Below are positions 1 to 8,504 of a stretch of 64,000 bases of DNA, in pieces; position 1 is the first letter of the stretch, and each line of letters begins with the position of its first letter. The position numbers and the translations under genes were made by a program. Under the pieces are notes generated by a model, which was given only the letters and a program-made list of their open reading frames with translations, did not search any database and had not been told where the DNA came from. The stretch comes from Sphingomonadales bacterium. Its GTDB lineage: Bacteria; Pseudomonadota; Alphaproteobacteria; Sphingomonadales; Sphingomonadaceae. The DNA lies in the NCBI GenBank assembly GCA_027486895.1, contig JAIXOE010000054.1, positions 38,894 through 102,893 of the forward strand, read 5' to 3'.

Positions 1-1
1 G

Positions 2-154
2 AAAAAGCTGCAGCGTGAAGGCGTGTATCGCGAAATGAAGTTGCGTCGTCACTTTGAAAAGCCGTCGGAAAAGCGCGCGCGTGAAAAGGCAGCCGCTGTT
101 CGTCGTGCCCGCAAGATGGAGCGCAAGCAGCAGGAACGTGACGGCGCGAAATAG
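2..154 (+). CDS. rpsU: 30S ribosomal protein S21, 3' part
   Basis: Only the last 50 codons are in the window; the 5' end lies before base 1. The visible protein is very basic, with the S21 pattern [19 protein letters not shown] followed by a Lys/Arg/Ala-rich helix ending in ERDGAK. S21 is a small-subunit protein near the mRNA 3'-end binding platform and helps initiation. The stop is followed 23 bases later by a strong hairpin with a T tract, so this is the end of the transcript. Confidence 0.93.
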   Translation, partial: KKLQREGVYREMKLRRHFEKPSEKRAREKAAAVRRARKMERKQQERDGAK

Positions 155-176
155 GCGTCTGCGACCAGCAACAAGG

Positions 177-202
177 AAGGCGCCTTTTACGGCGCTTTTT
201 TT
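177..202 (+). terminator. Rho-independent terminator of rpsU
   Basis: GC-rich arms AAGGCGCC and GGCGCTTT flank a short TTTTAC loop and are followed by a run of seven T. It lies just after the rpsU stop and before the FKBP gene. Confidence 0.85.
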
Positions 203-264
203 GTGTCTGGAATCCGCGCTGGTTTCTGCTAGTCAGCGCGCAACTTAGCCAACAGGAAATGTGT

Positions 265-924
265 ATGTCCGTAACTGCTGTCCCGATTCTCCCGCTCAAA
301 AAAGGCACGATGACCAAATATTGGGCAGCGATTGCGCTGGTACTCGCCGCAGGTGGCGGTTTGGCATATTGGGGCACAAGCGACGTGCGGCAGGAATTTG
401 GTGATGTGACGACAACGGCATCGGGCTTACGCTACAAGATTATAGAAGCTGGTGAAGGCCCGAACCCTACTGACAATGATGTCGTGCTCGTCAGCTATAA
501 GGGCATGTTGAAAGACGGAACCGTCTTTGACCAAAACCCGCAGGCTGGTTTTCCAGTCACGGGCGTTGTGCCCGGTTTTTCTGAAGGTCTGAAAATCATG
601 CAGCGCGGCGGTAAGTATCGCCTGTGGATTCCTGCAGAGCTTGGCTATGGCCCCGAAGATCAGCGTAACCCGCAAACAGGCCAGGTCGCCATTCCCGGCG
701 GTAGCGAGCTTACTTTTGACGTTGAACTGCTTGAGTTTAAATCACGCGCCGAAATCGAGGCCATGCAAAAGCAGATGCAGGAAATGCAGAAGCAGCAAGG
801 TGGCGCAGCGGGCGGCCCACAAGGCGGCCAGGCCAGCGGCGCACCGCAAGGCCTACCACCCGAAATCCAAGCGCAAATTGATGCACAGATGCAAGCGCAG
901 CAAGGGCAAGCCCCGGCGCAATAA
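265..924 (+). CDS. FKBP-type peptidyl-prolyl isomerase, membrane anchored
   Basis: A 219-residue protein. Residues about 18-36 form one N-terminal hydrophobic segment (a signal anchor or uncleaved signal), so the body should sit in the periplasm. Residues about 50-155 are an FKBP domain with the expected VLVSYKGML, GTVFD, PGFSEGL, GGKYRLWIP and LTFDVELL blocks; the proline isomerase pocket residues Tyr, Phe, Asp and Trp are present. The tail is a Gln/Gly/Ala-rich low-complexity stretch of about 60 residues, unusual for FKBPs. The start at 265 is preferred because AGGAA at 254-258 is six bases upstream; an ATG at 259 abuts that site. Confidence 0.9.
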   Translation: MSVTAVPILPLKKGTMTKYWAAIALVLAAGGGLAYWGTSDVRQEFGDVTTTASGLRYKIIEAGEGPNPTDNDVVLVSYKGMLKDGTVFDQNPQAGFPVTGVVPGFSEGLKIMQRGGKYRLWIPAELGYGPEDQRNPQTGQVAIPGGSELTFDVELLEFKSRAEIEAMQKQMQEMQKQQGGAAGGPQGGQASGAPQGLPPEIQAQIDAQMQAQQGQAPAQ

Positions 925-1137
925 TCCGGTGCAAAGCGGTTTGCGCTGGCGTCGACATCATGCTGGTTCGATTGAATGGTCCGATTGCAACCGTTAGCAA
1001 ATGCGCAATGCTATACAGAAATTGTTCATATAATTCCGCGTAACCGGCATAGTGCAAGTCGTTCGTAACGGTTTTCAGACGACAGCCTTCCATTGGAGAG
1101 GCATTCGCACATCGGGTAGCATCGGGAGGAGCCGAAC

Positions 1138-2223
1138 TTGAGCATTACCAATATTGTGGCTATCGCCATGCTCTCCGGATCGCCGCAGTGCCCAACAGTA
1201 AGCGATCTAGTTCCCAACATAGAAATCGTAAGCGCCTCACCAGCGGTTAACGCACCGAGAGAGCAGCCGCTTGAAAATCATGCTGGTGATATCCCCGATG
1301 GTCCTGCGGCAACCAGCCCCGACGCCATAAACACGGCAACGCCATCGGCAACGGCCGCAGCGCAACCAACTTCGGCAACGGCAAAAGAGATAGCCCTTAC
1401 GCAGGCCCCGCCAGCGGAGCCACCAGCCACAACCGATATCGCATCGCCGCCCGCCATCGACCCTGCTACCATCATAGTTACCGCAAGGCAGGGGCCGCCA
1501 CGTAGCGACCCGATTGCAGTTGTGAACGAGGTGTCATTTGAAGCCGTGCAAGCCGTCGATGAAGCCATTATTGCACCCATCGCTGGCGGGTATCAAAAAG
1601 GCTTGCCTGAACCGATCCGCGACGGAATACATAATGCCTTGAATAATCTCGACGAACCCATCGTGTTCGTGAACTTCCTGTTGCAGCTCAAAATTGGCAA
1701 GGCGCTAGAGACTGTGGGCCGCTTCGCTATCAACTCAACGGTCGGTGTTGCCGGCCTCTTCGACGTTGCGGAGAAAAAGCCTTTCAAACTGCCGCGCCGT
1801 TCCAATGGTCTTGCAGACACTCTCGGTTATTATGGCGTCGGTCCGGGGCCATATCTATTCCTGCCTTTTATCGGATCCACTACCGTGCGTGATCTTCTGG
1901 GACGCGTCGCTGACCTTTCGCTTTTGCCTACAGCCGTCGGCAAACCGTTTACCAATCCAATTGTCTCGGCAACCAAAGGCGCGCTTTCCTCGATTGACGA
2001 CCGCGTCGAGAATGATGAAATCCTGACCCGCGTACAGCAAAGCGGCAATCCTTATGCCGCTATGCGCGAATATTATCTGAAGAAACGTCAGGCAGAGATT
2101 GATGTTCTTAAAGGCAAAAGATGCGATGCGAACATCGACCTCAACGAACTGGAGTTCCTAGATTCGTTACCAGCACCGACGAATGAACCAGCCAAACAAT
2201 CGCCCGTACCTAAAACCTCATAA
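1138..2223 (+). CDS. mlaA: MlaA family (VacJ) outer-membrane lipid-asymmetry protein
   Basis: The region from about residue 120 matches MlaA: DPIAVVNE, DEAIIAPIAGGYQKGLP, NLDEPIVFVN, a helix leading to RFAINSTVGVAGLFD, then LGYYGVGPGPYLFLPFIG and a YYLKKRQ tail. MlaA removes misplaced phospholipid from the outer leaflet and passes it to MlaC and the Mla importer. The 361 residues exceed the usual 230-280 because of a roughly 110-residue Ala/Pro/Thr-rich linker at the N terminus. The start is TTG at 1138, with GGGAGGA seven bases upstream. No canonical lipobox is visible after this start (only GSPQC), so lipidation is uncertain. No mlaFEDB genes are adjacent. Confidence 0.86.
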   Translation: MSITNIVAIAMLSGSPQCPTVSDLVPNIEIVSASPAVNAPREQPLENHAGDIPDGPAATSPDAINTATPSATAAAQPTSATAKEIALTQAPPAEPPATTDIASPPAIDPATIIVTARQGPPRSDPIAVVNEVSFEAVQAVDEAIIAPIAGGYQKGLPEPIRDGIHNALNNLDEPIVFVNFLLQLKIGKALETVGRFAINSTVGVAGLFDVAEKKPFKLPRRSNGLADTLGYYGVGPGPYLFLPFIGSTTVRDLLGRVADLSLLPTAVGKPFTNPIVSATKGALSSIDDRVENDEILTRVQQSGNPYAAMREYYLKKRQAEIDVLKGKRCDANIDLNELEFLDSLPAPTNEPAKQSPVPKTS

Positions 2224-2245
2224 TATCAGGCGCGCCATCGCTTTC

Positions 2246-3508
2246 CTAAAGTGTGGCGAAGAACACAATCGTTGCAACAGCCATTACCCCGGTCGCAATC
2301 CAGCCGGTTATGGTCGCGCGGCGTCCCAATGTTAGCCGCCCCATCGCGCGCGGGTTGCGAACGATGAGCATCATCATCACCATCAACGGCGCGGCCAGCA
2401 CACCGTTGACGACAGCAGCCCAATAGAGCGCTCGTGCAGGGTCAATGCCGACATATTGTAACGACACGCCAAACAAGGTTGTCACCGCTATCGTCCCGTA
2501 AAACAGACGTGCCTTGGTGGGCTTGGCATCAAGGCTACCTGCGATACCGAACATTTCCGTCACGGCATAAGCTGCCGACCCCGCAAGCACAGGCACCGCG
2601 AGCAGGCCAGTCCCGATGATACCCAGCGCGAACAATGCAAAGGCGAAATCGCCGGCAATGGGCCGCAACGCTTCGGCCGCCTGCGCCGACGTTTCGATAT
2701 CGCGGATGCCATTGGCATGCAGCGTCGCTGCCGTTGCAAATACGATGGCCAGCGAGACGATCGAGCTGAACGCCATGCCGGTAAGCGTATCGATCCGGAT
2801 GCGCTTGAGTTCAGGTCCGGCGTCTTTGGGCGTAATGCACAATGGCTTTACCTTGTGGCGCTTCTGTTCCTCAATTTCTTGGCCCGCCTGCCAAAAAAAC
2901 AAATAGGGGCTGATTGTCGTTCCCAAGATCGCCACAACGGCAGTGGCATAAGCGCCGGTCCATTCGATACGCGGGACGACTAACGAGGTCAGTGCCTCCC
3001 CCCAAGGAACCTGCGCCACAACGACGACGGCAACATAAGCGAAGAGCGATAGGGTCGCCCATTTCAGTACCGAGGCGTATCGCTCATAAGACAGGCCTAT
3101 CTCAACGACGATGCAGAAGATACCAAACAGCAACGTGTAAAGCCCTATTGGCCCTCCGATCAGCAGCCCTACCGCAGCACCCATCGCGGCAAGGTCAGCC
3201 CCTAAATTGACGATATTGGCAATGAGCAGCAGGCCGACCATAAGCACAAGCAGCGGCCGAGGATAATGGCGGCGCATGTTACGCGCAATGCCTGCCCCAG
3301 TAACACGTCCGATCTCCGCAGCCACTTCTTGAATGGCGACCATCAACGGGAAGCTGAACAAGAAAGTCCAGCTCAACCCATAACCAAATTGCGCGCCAAC
3401 TTGGCTGTGCGTGCCGATTCCTGACGGATCGTCATCCGCCGCACCAGTTACTAGGCCGGGACCGAGGCGTGAGAGGAAACTGGTGCTCGGTTTTTCATCG
3501 GTTCGCAT
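2246..3508 (-). CDS. Nramp-like divalent metal transporter (divergent subgroup)
   Basis: About 420 residues with roughly 11 hydrophobic helices in the Nramp arrangement (SLC11, APC fold), an inner-membrane metal transporter family. The first helix carries DDDPSGIGTHSQVGAQFG where classical Mn/Fe Nramps have DPGN; the sixth-helix region reads TTISPYLFFWQ where classical members have the metal-binding Met of MPHxxxLHS. Both differences place it outside the classical MntH group, so the substrate (Mg, Mn or other) cannot be told. An in-frame GTG at 3529 would add seven residues; neither start has a clear Shine-Dalgarno. It converges on mlaA with 22 bases between the stops. Confidence 0.82.
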   Translation of the reverse strand: MRTDEKPSTSFLSRLGPGLVTGAADDDPSGIGTHSQVGAQFGYGLSWTFLFSFPLMVAIQEVAAEIGRVTGAGIARNMRRHYPRPLLVLMVGLLLIANIVNLGADLAAMGAAVGLLIGGPIGLYTLLFGIFCIVVEIGLSYERYASVLKWATLSLFAYVAVVVVAQVPWGEALTSLVVPRIEWTGAYATAVVAILGTTISPYLFFWQAGQEIEEQKRHKVKPLCITPKDAGPELKRIRIDTLTGMAFSSIVSLAIVFATAATLHANGIRDIETSAQAAEALRPIAGDFAFALFALGIIGTGLLAVPVLAGSAAYAVTEMFGIAGSLDAKPTKARLFYGTIAVTTLFGVSLQYVGIDPARALYWAAVVNGVLAAPLMVMMMLIVRNPRAMGRLTLGRRATITGWIATGVMAVATIVFFATL

Positions 3509-3606
3509 TGCGAGCGATAACAGGCCCACATGAGGTCAATGTCAACAACGCTACATGATGACGAAGGTTGAAGTGTACCTGGTCGGAACTTCTCGTTTTT
3601 GGAACG

Positions 3607-5133
3607 CTAGCCCGCGTTCTCCAAAAGTCCCTCGTCCTTGATCCGCTTTTGCCAAAAGGCAGGAGCCAGTTGATGCACATTATTGCCGTCGCTGTCGACT
3701 GCGACGGTGACGGGGAAATCCTGCACTTCAAACTCGTAAATCGCTTCCATGCCGAGGTCTTCGAAACCGACGACCTTGCTGCCCTTGATGGCGCGCGCCA
3801 CGAGATAGGCTGCGCCGCCGACGGCCATGAGGTATGCGCTCTTATGCTTGGCAATCGCCTGCCTCGCCGCAGGACCGCGTTCAGCCTTACCCACGCACGC
3901 CAGCAAGCCCTGCTCAAGCATCATGTCCATGAACTTATCCATGCGCGTAGCGGTCGTCGGGCCAGCGGGACCAACAATCTCCTCGCCTACCGGATCGACG
4001 GGGCCGACATAATAGATCATCCGGCCTTTGAAGCTGACGGGAAGTTCTTCACCCTTGGCCAGCATGTCCGCGATGCGCTTATGCGCCGCATCTCGTCCGG
4101 TCAGCATCTTGCCGTTCAGCAACAAGCGGTCGCCCTGTTTCCAGCTGGCAACGGTTTCAGGGGTCAGCGAATCGAGATCAACGCGGATAGCGGCGGCGTC
4201 GGGCTGCCAATCCACCTTTGGCCACTCAGCGAGCTTAGGCGCTTCCAGATAGGCAGGGCCTGAACCATCGAGCGTGAAATGCGCGTGACGTGTTGCCGCG
4301 CAATTGGGGATCATCGCAACCGGCTTTCCGGCGGCATGACATGGTGCATCCATGATTTTCACATCAAGGATGGTCGAAAGCCCGCCAAGTCCTTGCGCGC
4401 CAATGCCAAGCGCGTTGACCTTGTCAAAGATTTCGATGCGCATGGCTTCAATATCATTTTGGGCACCGCGCGCCTTCAATGGACCCATGTCGATTGGTTC
4501 CATCAGCGCTTTTTTCGCGAGCAAGACGCAATGTTCGGCCGTGCCGCCAATACCAATGCCCAACATGCCGGGCGGGCACCAGCCAGCACCCATTTGCGGC
4601 AGCATTTCGACGACCCAATCGACAATATTGTCCGACGGGTTCATCATTTTGAACTTTGACTTGTTCTCGCTGCCGCCGCCCTTCGCCGCGACATCAACCG
4701 AAACCTTCGAACCTGCGACCATTTCCACATGAAGGACGCAAGGCGTGTTATCCTTGGTATTGCGCCGCGTGAATGCGGGGTCGGCCAGCACCGACGCGCG
4801 CAGCTTGTTTTCGGGGTGCAGATAGGCGCGCCGCACGCCTTCGTCGATAACCTCCTGAAGCGAAGCAGACGTGTCCTCAAGCCGGCAATCCATCCCCCAT
4901 TTGACAAAGACGTTGACGATGCCTGTGTCCTGACAAAGGGGTCGATGCCCTTCTGCACACATGCGGCTATTGGTCAGTATCTGGGCGATTGCGTCCTTTG
5001 CGGCAGGTGATTTTTCCGCCTCATAGGCGTCCCCTAAAGCACGGATATAATCCATCGGGTGGAAATAGCTGATATATTGTAGCGCGTCGGCAACGCTATC
5101 AATCAAGTCACCTGTGCGGATGGTTACGGTCAT
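3607..5133 (-). CDS. fumA: Class I fumarate hydratase (4Fe-4S)
   Basis: A 508-residue protein with the class I fumarase layout: an N-terminal catalytic domain with NSRMCAEGHRPLCQDTG, then GGGSENKSKFKMMNPSD and the Cys in CPPGMLGIGIGGTAEHCV, and a C-terminal swivel domain with GPAGPTTATRMD. The cysteines should hold the oxygen-sensitive 4Fe-4S cluster. It interconverts fumarate and malate in the TCA cycle. The reading frame is open to 5277, but ATG at 5133 is chosen because AGGAC lies about seven bases upstream and the homology begins there. No other TCA gene is adjacent. Confidence 0.93.
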   Translation of the reverse strand: MTVTIRTGDLIDSVADALQYISYFHPMDYIRALGDAYEAEKSPAAKDAIAQILTNSRMCAEGHRPLCQDTGIVNVFVKWGMDCRLEDTSASLQEVIDEGVRRAYLHPENKLRASVLADPAFTRRNTKDNTPCVLHVEMVAGSKVSVDVAAKGGGSENKSKFKMMNPSDNIVDWVVEMLPQMGAGWCPPGMLGIGIGGTAEHCVLLAKKALMEPIDMGPLKARGAQNDIEAMRIEIFDKVNALGIGAQGLGGLSTILDVKIMDAPCHAAGKPVAMIPNCAATRHAHFTLDGSGPAYLEAPKLAEWPKVDWQPDAAAIRVDLDSLTPETVASWKQGDRLLLNGKMLTGRDAAHKRIADMLAKGEELPVSFKGRMIYYVGPVDPVGEEIVGPAGPTTATRMDKFMDMMLEQGLLACVGKAERGPAARQAIAKHKSAYLMAVGGAAYLVARAIKGSKVVGFEDLGMEAIYEFEVQDFPVTVAVDSDGNNVHQLAPAFWQKRIKDEGLLENAG

Positions 5134-5496
5134 GTGTTTGTCCTGTGGCAAAGTTGTTGCCACTGCCCATAGCGCGGCATCAGGCCGATTCAAGCGCGAT
5201 AACAACTCGTAGCTTGGTCGAATCGTCTGCCGCGGTTCATCTAAAGTTAAAACTCGTTCATCTGGCGTTAAACTCAATCACACCCGCTTAATCTCGACAC
5301 ATCGGAATTATTAATCTGTTTTCCGATAAGTCGATTATATAGATGTGATGAGTTGAAAATTATAGATTTTTTATGTTTTTATCATGAAACATATCGTCCA
5401 TTTCTATATTTAAGTTCAGGATGTTGATTGTTCCTGATCATTATTTATTACTGAGAACAATCATCTCTGCACTTATTCAAAGAGATGGAGATATTT
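5134..5496. other. AT-rich divergent intergenic region
   Basis: 363 bases between the fumarase start and the EF-hand gene. The part 5300-5420 is strongly AT-rich against the GC-rich background and probably holds promoters for both directions. An inverted repeat (5426-5433 and 5455-5462) is listed separately. I see no gene in it. Confidence 0.5.
5426..5462 (+). promoter_or_regulatory. Inverted repeat in leader of EF-hand gene
   Basis: Arms GATTGTTC and GAACAATC pair perfectly around a 21-base AT-rich spacer, 35 bases before the EF-hand start. It could be an operator or an RNA hairpin in the leader. Function unknown. Confidence 0.35.
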
Positions 5497-5922
5497 ATGT
5501 TACGCACTCTTACCGCATCCAGCCTTCTGGCCCTCGCGTCGACATCCGCTATGGCACAAATGACGCCAATGGATATGCCGACCGCGCCGCAGACGGAAAC
5601 TTCCGCAGAATCTGCAACTTCGACAACCGCTAACGATCCGCAATCTGCACCCTCAGCCCCTTTAGCAGAGCCGAAAGAATTGACTGTGCAGAAGTTGGTA
5701 GACGCCGAATTCCCGACTTATGACGCAAACAAGAATGACGCACTTGAGCCATTGGAATTCCGCGCATGGGTATTGGCACTGCATGATGCAGCCGGTGAGG
5801 CGAATGCCGCAAAGGATCCGGCAGCAAAAGCCAAATGGGCGAACGCAGCATTTGCTACAGCCGACACCGACAAAAGTAAAAAGGTCACCAAGGCAGAAAT
5901 GAACAGGTTCCTTCTAGGCTGA
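5497..5922 (+). CDS. Exported EF-hand calcium-binding protein
   Basis: 141 residues: an N-terminal signal peptide ending near SAMAQ, a Pro/Thr/Ala-rich linker of about 45 residues, then two EF-hand loops, DANKNDALEPLEF and DTDKSKKVTKAEM, both with acidic or polar residues at the expected ligand positions. It is probably periplasmic or exported and may bind Ca2+. The ATG at 5497 is six bases after GGAG; an in-frame ATG at 5485 overlaps that site and would spoil the signal peptide. It stands alone and ends at a good terminator. Confidence 0.82.
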   Translation: MLRTLTASSLLALASTSAMAQMTPMDMPTAPQTETSAESATSTTANDPQSAPSAPLAEPKELTVQKLVDAEFPTYDANKNDALEPLEFRAWVLALHDAAGEANAAKDPAAKAKWANAAFATADTDKSKKVTKAEMNRFLLG

Positions 5923-5975
5923 TTCCCTATCCCCTGGACTGGTCGCACCCTGACTAGATGTGACGAGTCAATCTC

Positions 5976-6009
5976 GCCGGGTTCGGACATGTTTCGGACC
6001 CGGCTTTTT
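5976..6009 (+). terminator. Terminator after EF-hand gene
   Basis: Twelve-base arms GCCGGGTTCGGA and TTCGGACCCGGC (with two wobble pairs) flank CATGT and are followed by five T. Confidence 0.85.
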
Positions 6010-6499
6010 GTATGGAATCGTCAAATATCCAATAGGTCCACTTTGAGTGTATAAAAATTGGTGGAGCGCCATTTTCCATCTTGCGCCCAAAAAAACGCTT
6101 AGCAGGTCCACGCGTCGCTGCGTTGCAACACACCTAAGGGTGCGACGAATGGAATCACATTAGCGACGAATTGAAGGGTTAATTTGCAATTTACCCTCTT
6201 GCGTCTGAAAATGATTGAGGCACTATAGGTAGCGGTTGGCCACAGGGGGCATCACCACAAATTGTGCTTTAAGCTGCGGACGCGATTCTGCCGCCGGGGA
6301 AGTTTTTTCCGTCGATAAGCTGGGGACAAGTGAAATTATACCCCCTGACCTGGTCAAAAAATGCTAACAGGGAGTTTCGCGCCCTGAGTCGAACAATATG
6401 GGAACACGCGTTCCCGACAGATATTTGAACTGGTCGCTGGCCGCCGGAAAACCGGCATCTGGTTTCGGGTCGCCGCAATGAATGGAGCAATGGGTTAAG
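6010..6499 (+). promoter_or_regulatory. Long leader/promoter region of nrdAB
   Basis: About 490 bases without a credible gene. It holds a LexA-type direct repeat (6391-6405), a hairpin GGGAAC-ACGC-GTTCCC at 6400-6415, a palindrome CACAAATTGTG near 6256, and three GANTC sites (6152, 6284, 6386) that CcrM could methylate. The length suggests layered control of ribonucleotide reductase. I do not see a clear NrdR box pair. Confidence 0.5.
6391..6405 (+). promoter_or_regulatory. Putative LexA (SOS) box upstream of nrdA
   Basis: GAAC-AATATGG-GAAC is the reverse complement form of the alphaproteobacterial LexA consensus GTTC-N7-GTTC. It lies about 95 bases before the nrdA start. A short hairpin overlaps its right half. 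Confidence 0.55.
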
Positions 6500-8446
6500 A
6501 TGGATTTCAGGGACACTGGCCAAGGGGCCGATGATATGACCGCAATGATGACTGATATGCTTGAAAAAGTTGCTACCGAGGCTGTTAAGGTTGAGGCCGA
6601 GACCAAGCCGGCTGACGATAAGAAAGTCATGTCGAGCAAGACCGTCGACGAGCGCCGTTTCAATGTCGTGACGGATTCGTCGCGTGATGTCCTGCTGACC
6701 GAATTTGGCAAGGATACGCTGCAGGACCGCTATCTGCTTCCGGGCGAGAGCTATCAGGACCTGTTTGCCCGCGTTGCGTCTGCATATGCGGACAATCAGG
6801 ATCATGCGCAGCGGCTCTATGATTATATTTCGCGGCTTTGGTTCATGCCAGCTACCCCAGTTCTGTCAAACGGCGGGACTGGCCGTGGTCTTCCCATCAG
6901 CTGCTATTTGAACAGCGTTGACGATAGCCTGGAGGGTATCGTCAACACATGGAACGAAAATGTTTGGCTCGCATCACGTGGCGGCGGCATCGGCACCTAT
7001 TGGGGCAATGTCCGCGGCATCGGCGAACCTGTTGGATTGAACGGCAAGACCAGCGGTATCATTCCGTTTGTCCGCGTCATGGACAGCCTTACACTCGCCA
7101 TTTCGCAAGGCTCGCTGCGTCGTGGTTCGGCTGCCTGCTACCTTGATGTCTCGCATCCTGAAATCGAAGAGTTCCTCGAAATCCGCAAGCCATCGGGCGA
7201 CTTCAACCGCAAGGCGTTGAACCTGCACCATGGCGTGCTGCTGACAGACGAGTTCATGGAAGCTGTGCGTAGCGGCGACGAGTTCAACCTTCGTTCGCCC
7301 AAGACCGGCGAAATCCGCAGCACAATCGATGCGCGCGCTTTGTTCCAGAAGCTGGTTGAAACCCGCCTTGCCACTGGTGAGCCTTACATCATCTTCAGCG
7401 ACACCGTGAACAACAGCATGCCAAAGCATCACCGCGATCTTGGTCTGAAAGTGTCGACGTCCAATCTTTGCAGCGAAATCACTTTGCCCACGGGTCGCGA
7501 CCATTTGGGTAATGACCGTACTGCGGTCTGCTGCCTTTCATCGCTCAATCTCGAAACTTGGGATGAGTGGAACGGCGACAAGGTCTTCATCGAAGACGTC
7601 ATGCGCATGCTCGACAATGTGCTTCAGGACTTCATTGATCGCGCGCCGGATGAAATGTCGCGCGCCAAATATTCGGCAGGTCGTGAGCGCTCGGTCGGTT
7701 TGGGCGTCATGGGCTATCACAGCTTCCTGCAGTCACGCGGCGTCGGCTTTGAAAGCGCGCTCGCCAAATCGTGGAACATGAAGTTCTTCAAGCACATCCG
7801 GGCGCAGGTTGATGAGGCGTCGATGATGCTCGCCAATGAGCGCGGGGCCTGCCCCGATGCTGAGGAAATGGGCGTAATGGAGCGCTTTTCCTGCAAGATG
7901 GCGATTGCGCCGACCGCGTCGATTTCGATCATCTGCGGCGGCACCAGCGCGTGCATCGAGCCGATCCCGGCCAACATCTACACGCACAAGACGCTCTCGG
8001 GCAGCTTCATCGTGAAGAACCCGTATCTTGAGAAGCTGCTTCAGGAAAAGTCGAAGGATTCGACCAATATCTGGAACAGCATCCTAGAAAAGGGCGGCTC
8101 GGTCCAACATCTCGACTTCCTCAGCGCTGAGGAAAAGGACACGTTCAAGACCAGCTTTGAAATCGACCAGCGTTGGTTGATCGAACTGGCCGCGGACCGC
8201 ACGCCTTATATCGATCAGGCGACCTCGCTGAACCTGTACATCCCTGCCGATGTGGAAAAATGGGACCTTCTCATGCTCCACTTCCGCGCTTGGGAATTGG
8301 GCGTGAAGTCGCTATATTATCTGCGTTCGAAGAGCATCCAGCGCGCTGGCTTTGCTGGCGGCGTAGAGGCGGACAACACCGCGGAATTGCCCGTGATGGA
8401 GCTCGCCGCGCAAACCGATTATGAAGAGTGCCTCGCCTGCCAATAA
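6500..8446 (+). CDS. nrdA: Ribonucleoside-diphosphate reductase class I, alpha subunit
   Basis: About 648 residues. It reduces ribonucleotides to deoxyribonucleotides with NrdB and thioredoxin or glutaredoxin. Visible active-site features are PISCYLNS (first redox Cys, about residue 135), NLCSEI (thiyl-radical Cys, about 324), TAVCCLSSLNLE (second redox Cys) and a C-terminal CLACQ shuttle pair. The N terminus is a short Ala/Glu/Lys-rich tail followed directly by the NrdA helical domain, with no ATP-cone, so the overall-activity site is missing. Starts at 6482, 6500 and 6538 are all in frame without a strong Shine-Dalgarno; MDFRD at 6500 is preferred. nrdB follows after 58 bases. Confidence 0.93.
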   Translation: MDFRDTGQGADDMTAMMTDMLEKVATEAVKVEAETKPADDKKVMSSKTVDERRFNVVTDSSRDVLLTEFGKDTLQDRYLLPGESYQDLFARVASAYADNQDHAQRLYDYISRLWFMPATPVLSNGGTGRGLPISCYLNSVDDSLEGIVNTWNENVWLASRGGGIGTYWGNVRGIGEPVGLNGKTSGIIPFVRVMDSLTLAISQGSLRRGSAACYLDVSHPEIEEFLEIRKPSGDFNRKALNLHHGVLLTDEFMEAVRSGDEFNLRSPKTGEIRSTIDARALFQKLVETRLATGEPYIIFSDTVNNSMPKHHRDLGLKVSTSNLCSEITLPTGRDHLGNDRTAVCCLSSLNLETWDEWNGDKVFIEDVMRMLDNVLQDFIDRAPDEMSRAKYSAGRERSVGLGVMGYHSFLQSRGVGFESALAKSWNMKFFKHIRAQVDEASMMLANERGACPDAEEMGVMERFSCKMAIAPTASISIICGGTSACIEPIPANIYTHKTLSGSFIVKNPYLEKLLQEKSKDSTNIWNSILEKGGSVQHLDFLSAEEKDTFKTSFEIDQRWLIELAADRTPYIDQATSLNLYIPADVEKWDLLMLHFRAWELGVKSLYYLRSKSIQRAGFAGGVEADNTAELPVMELAAQTDYEECLACQ

Positions 8447-8504
8447 GGCATCCCGAGACACGCAATCACCCTATTTGAACAGTTAAAGACCCAAGGAAAC
8501 CGAC

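Noticed and set aside
5134..5277. N-terminal extension of fumarase by 48 codons
   Set aside because: No Shine-Dalgarno at 5277, no homology in the extension; ATG 5133 has both.
6400..6415. GGGAAC-ACGC-GTTCCC hairpin as an nrdA attenuator terminator
   Set aside because: No T run follows; it more likely overlaps the LexA-type site or is incidental.
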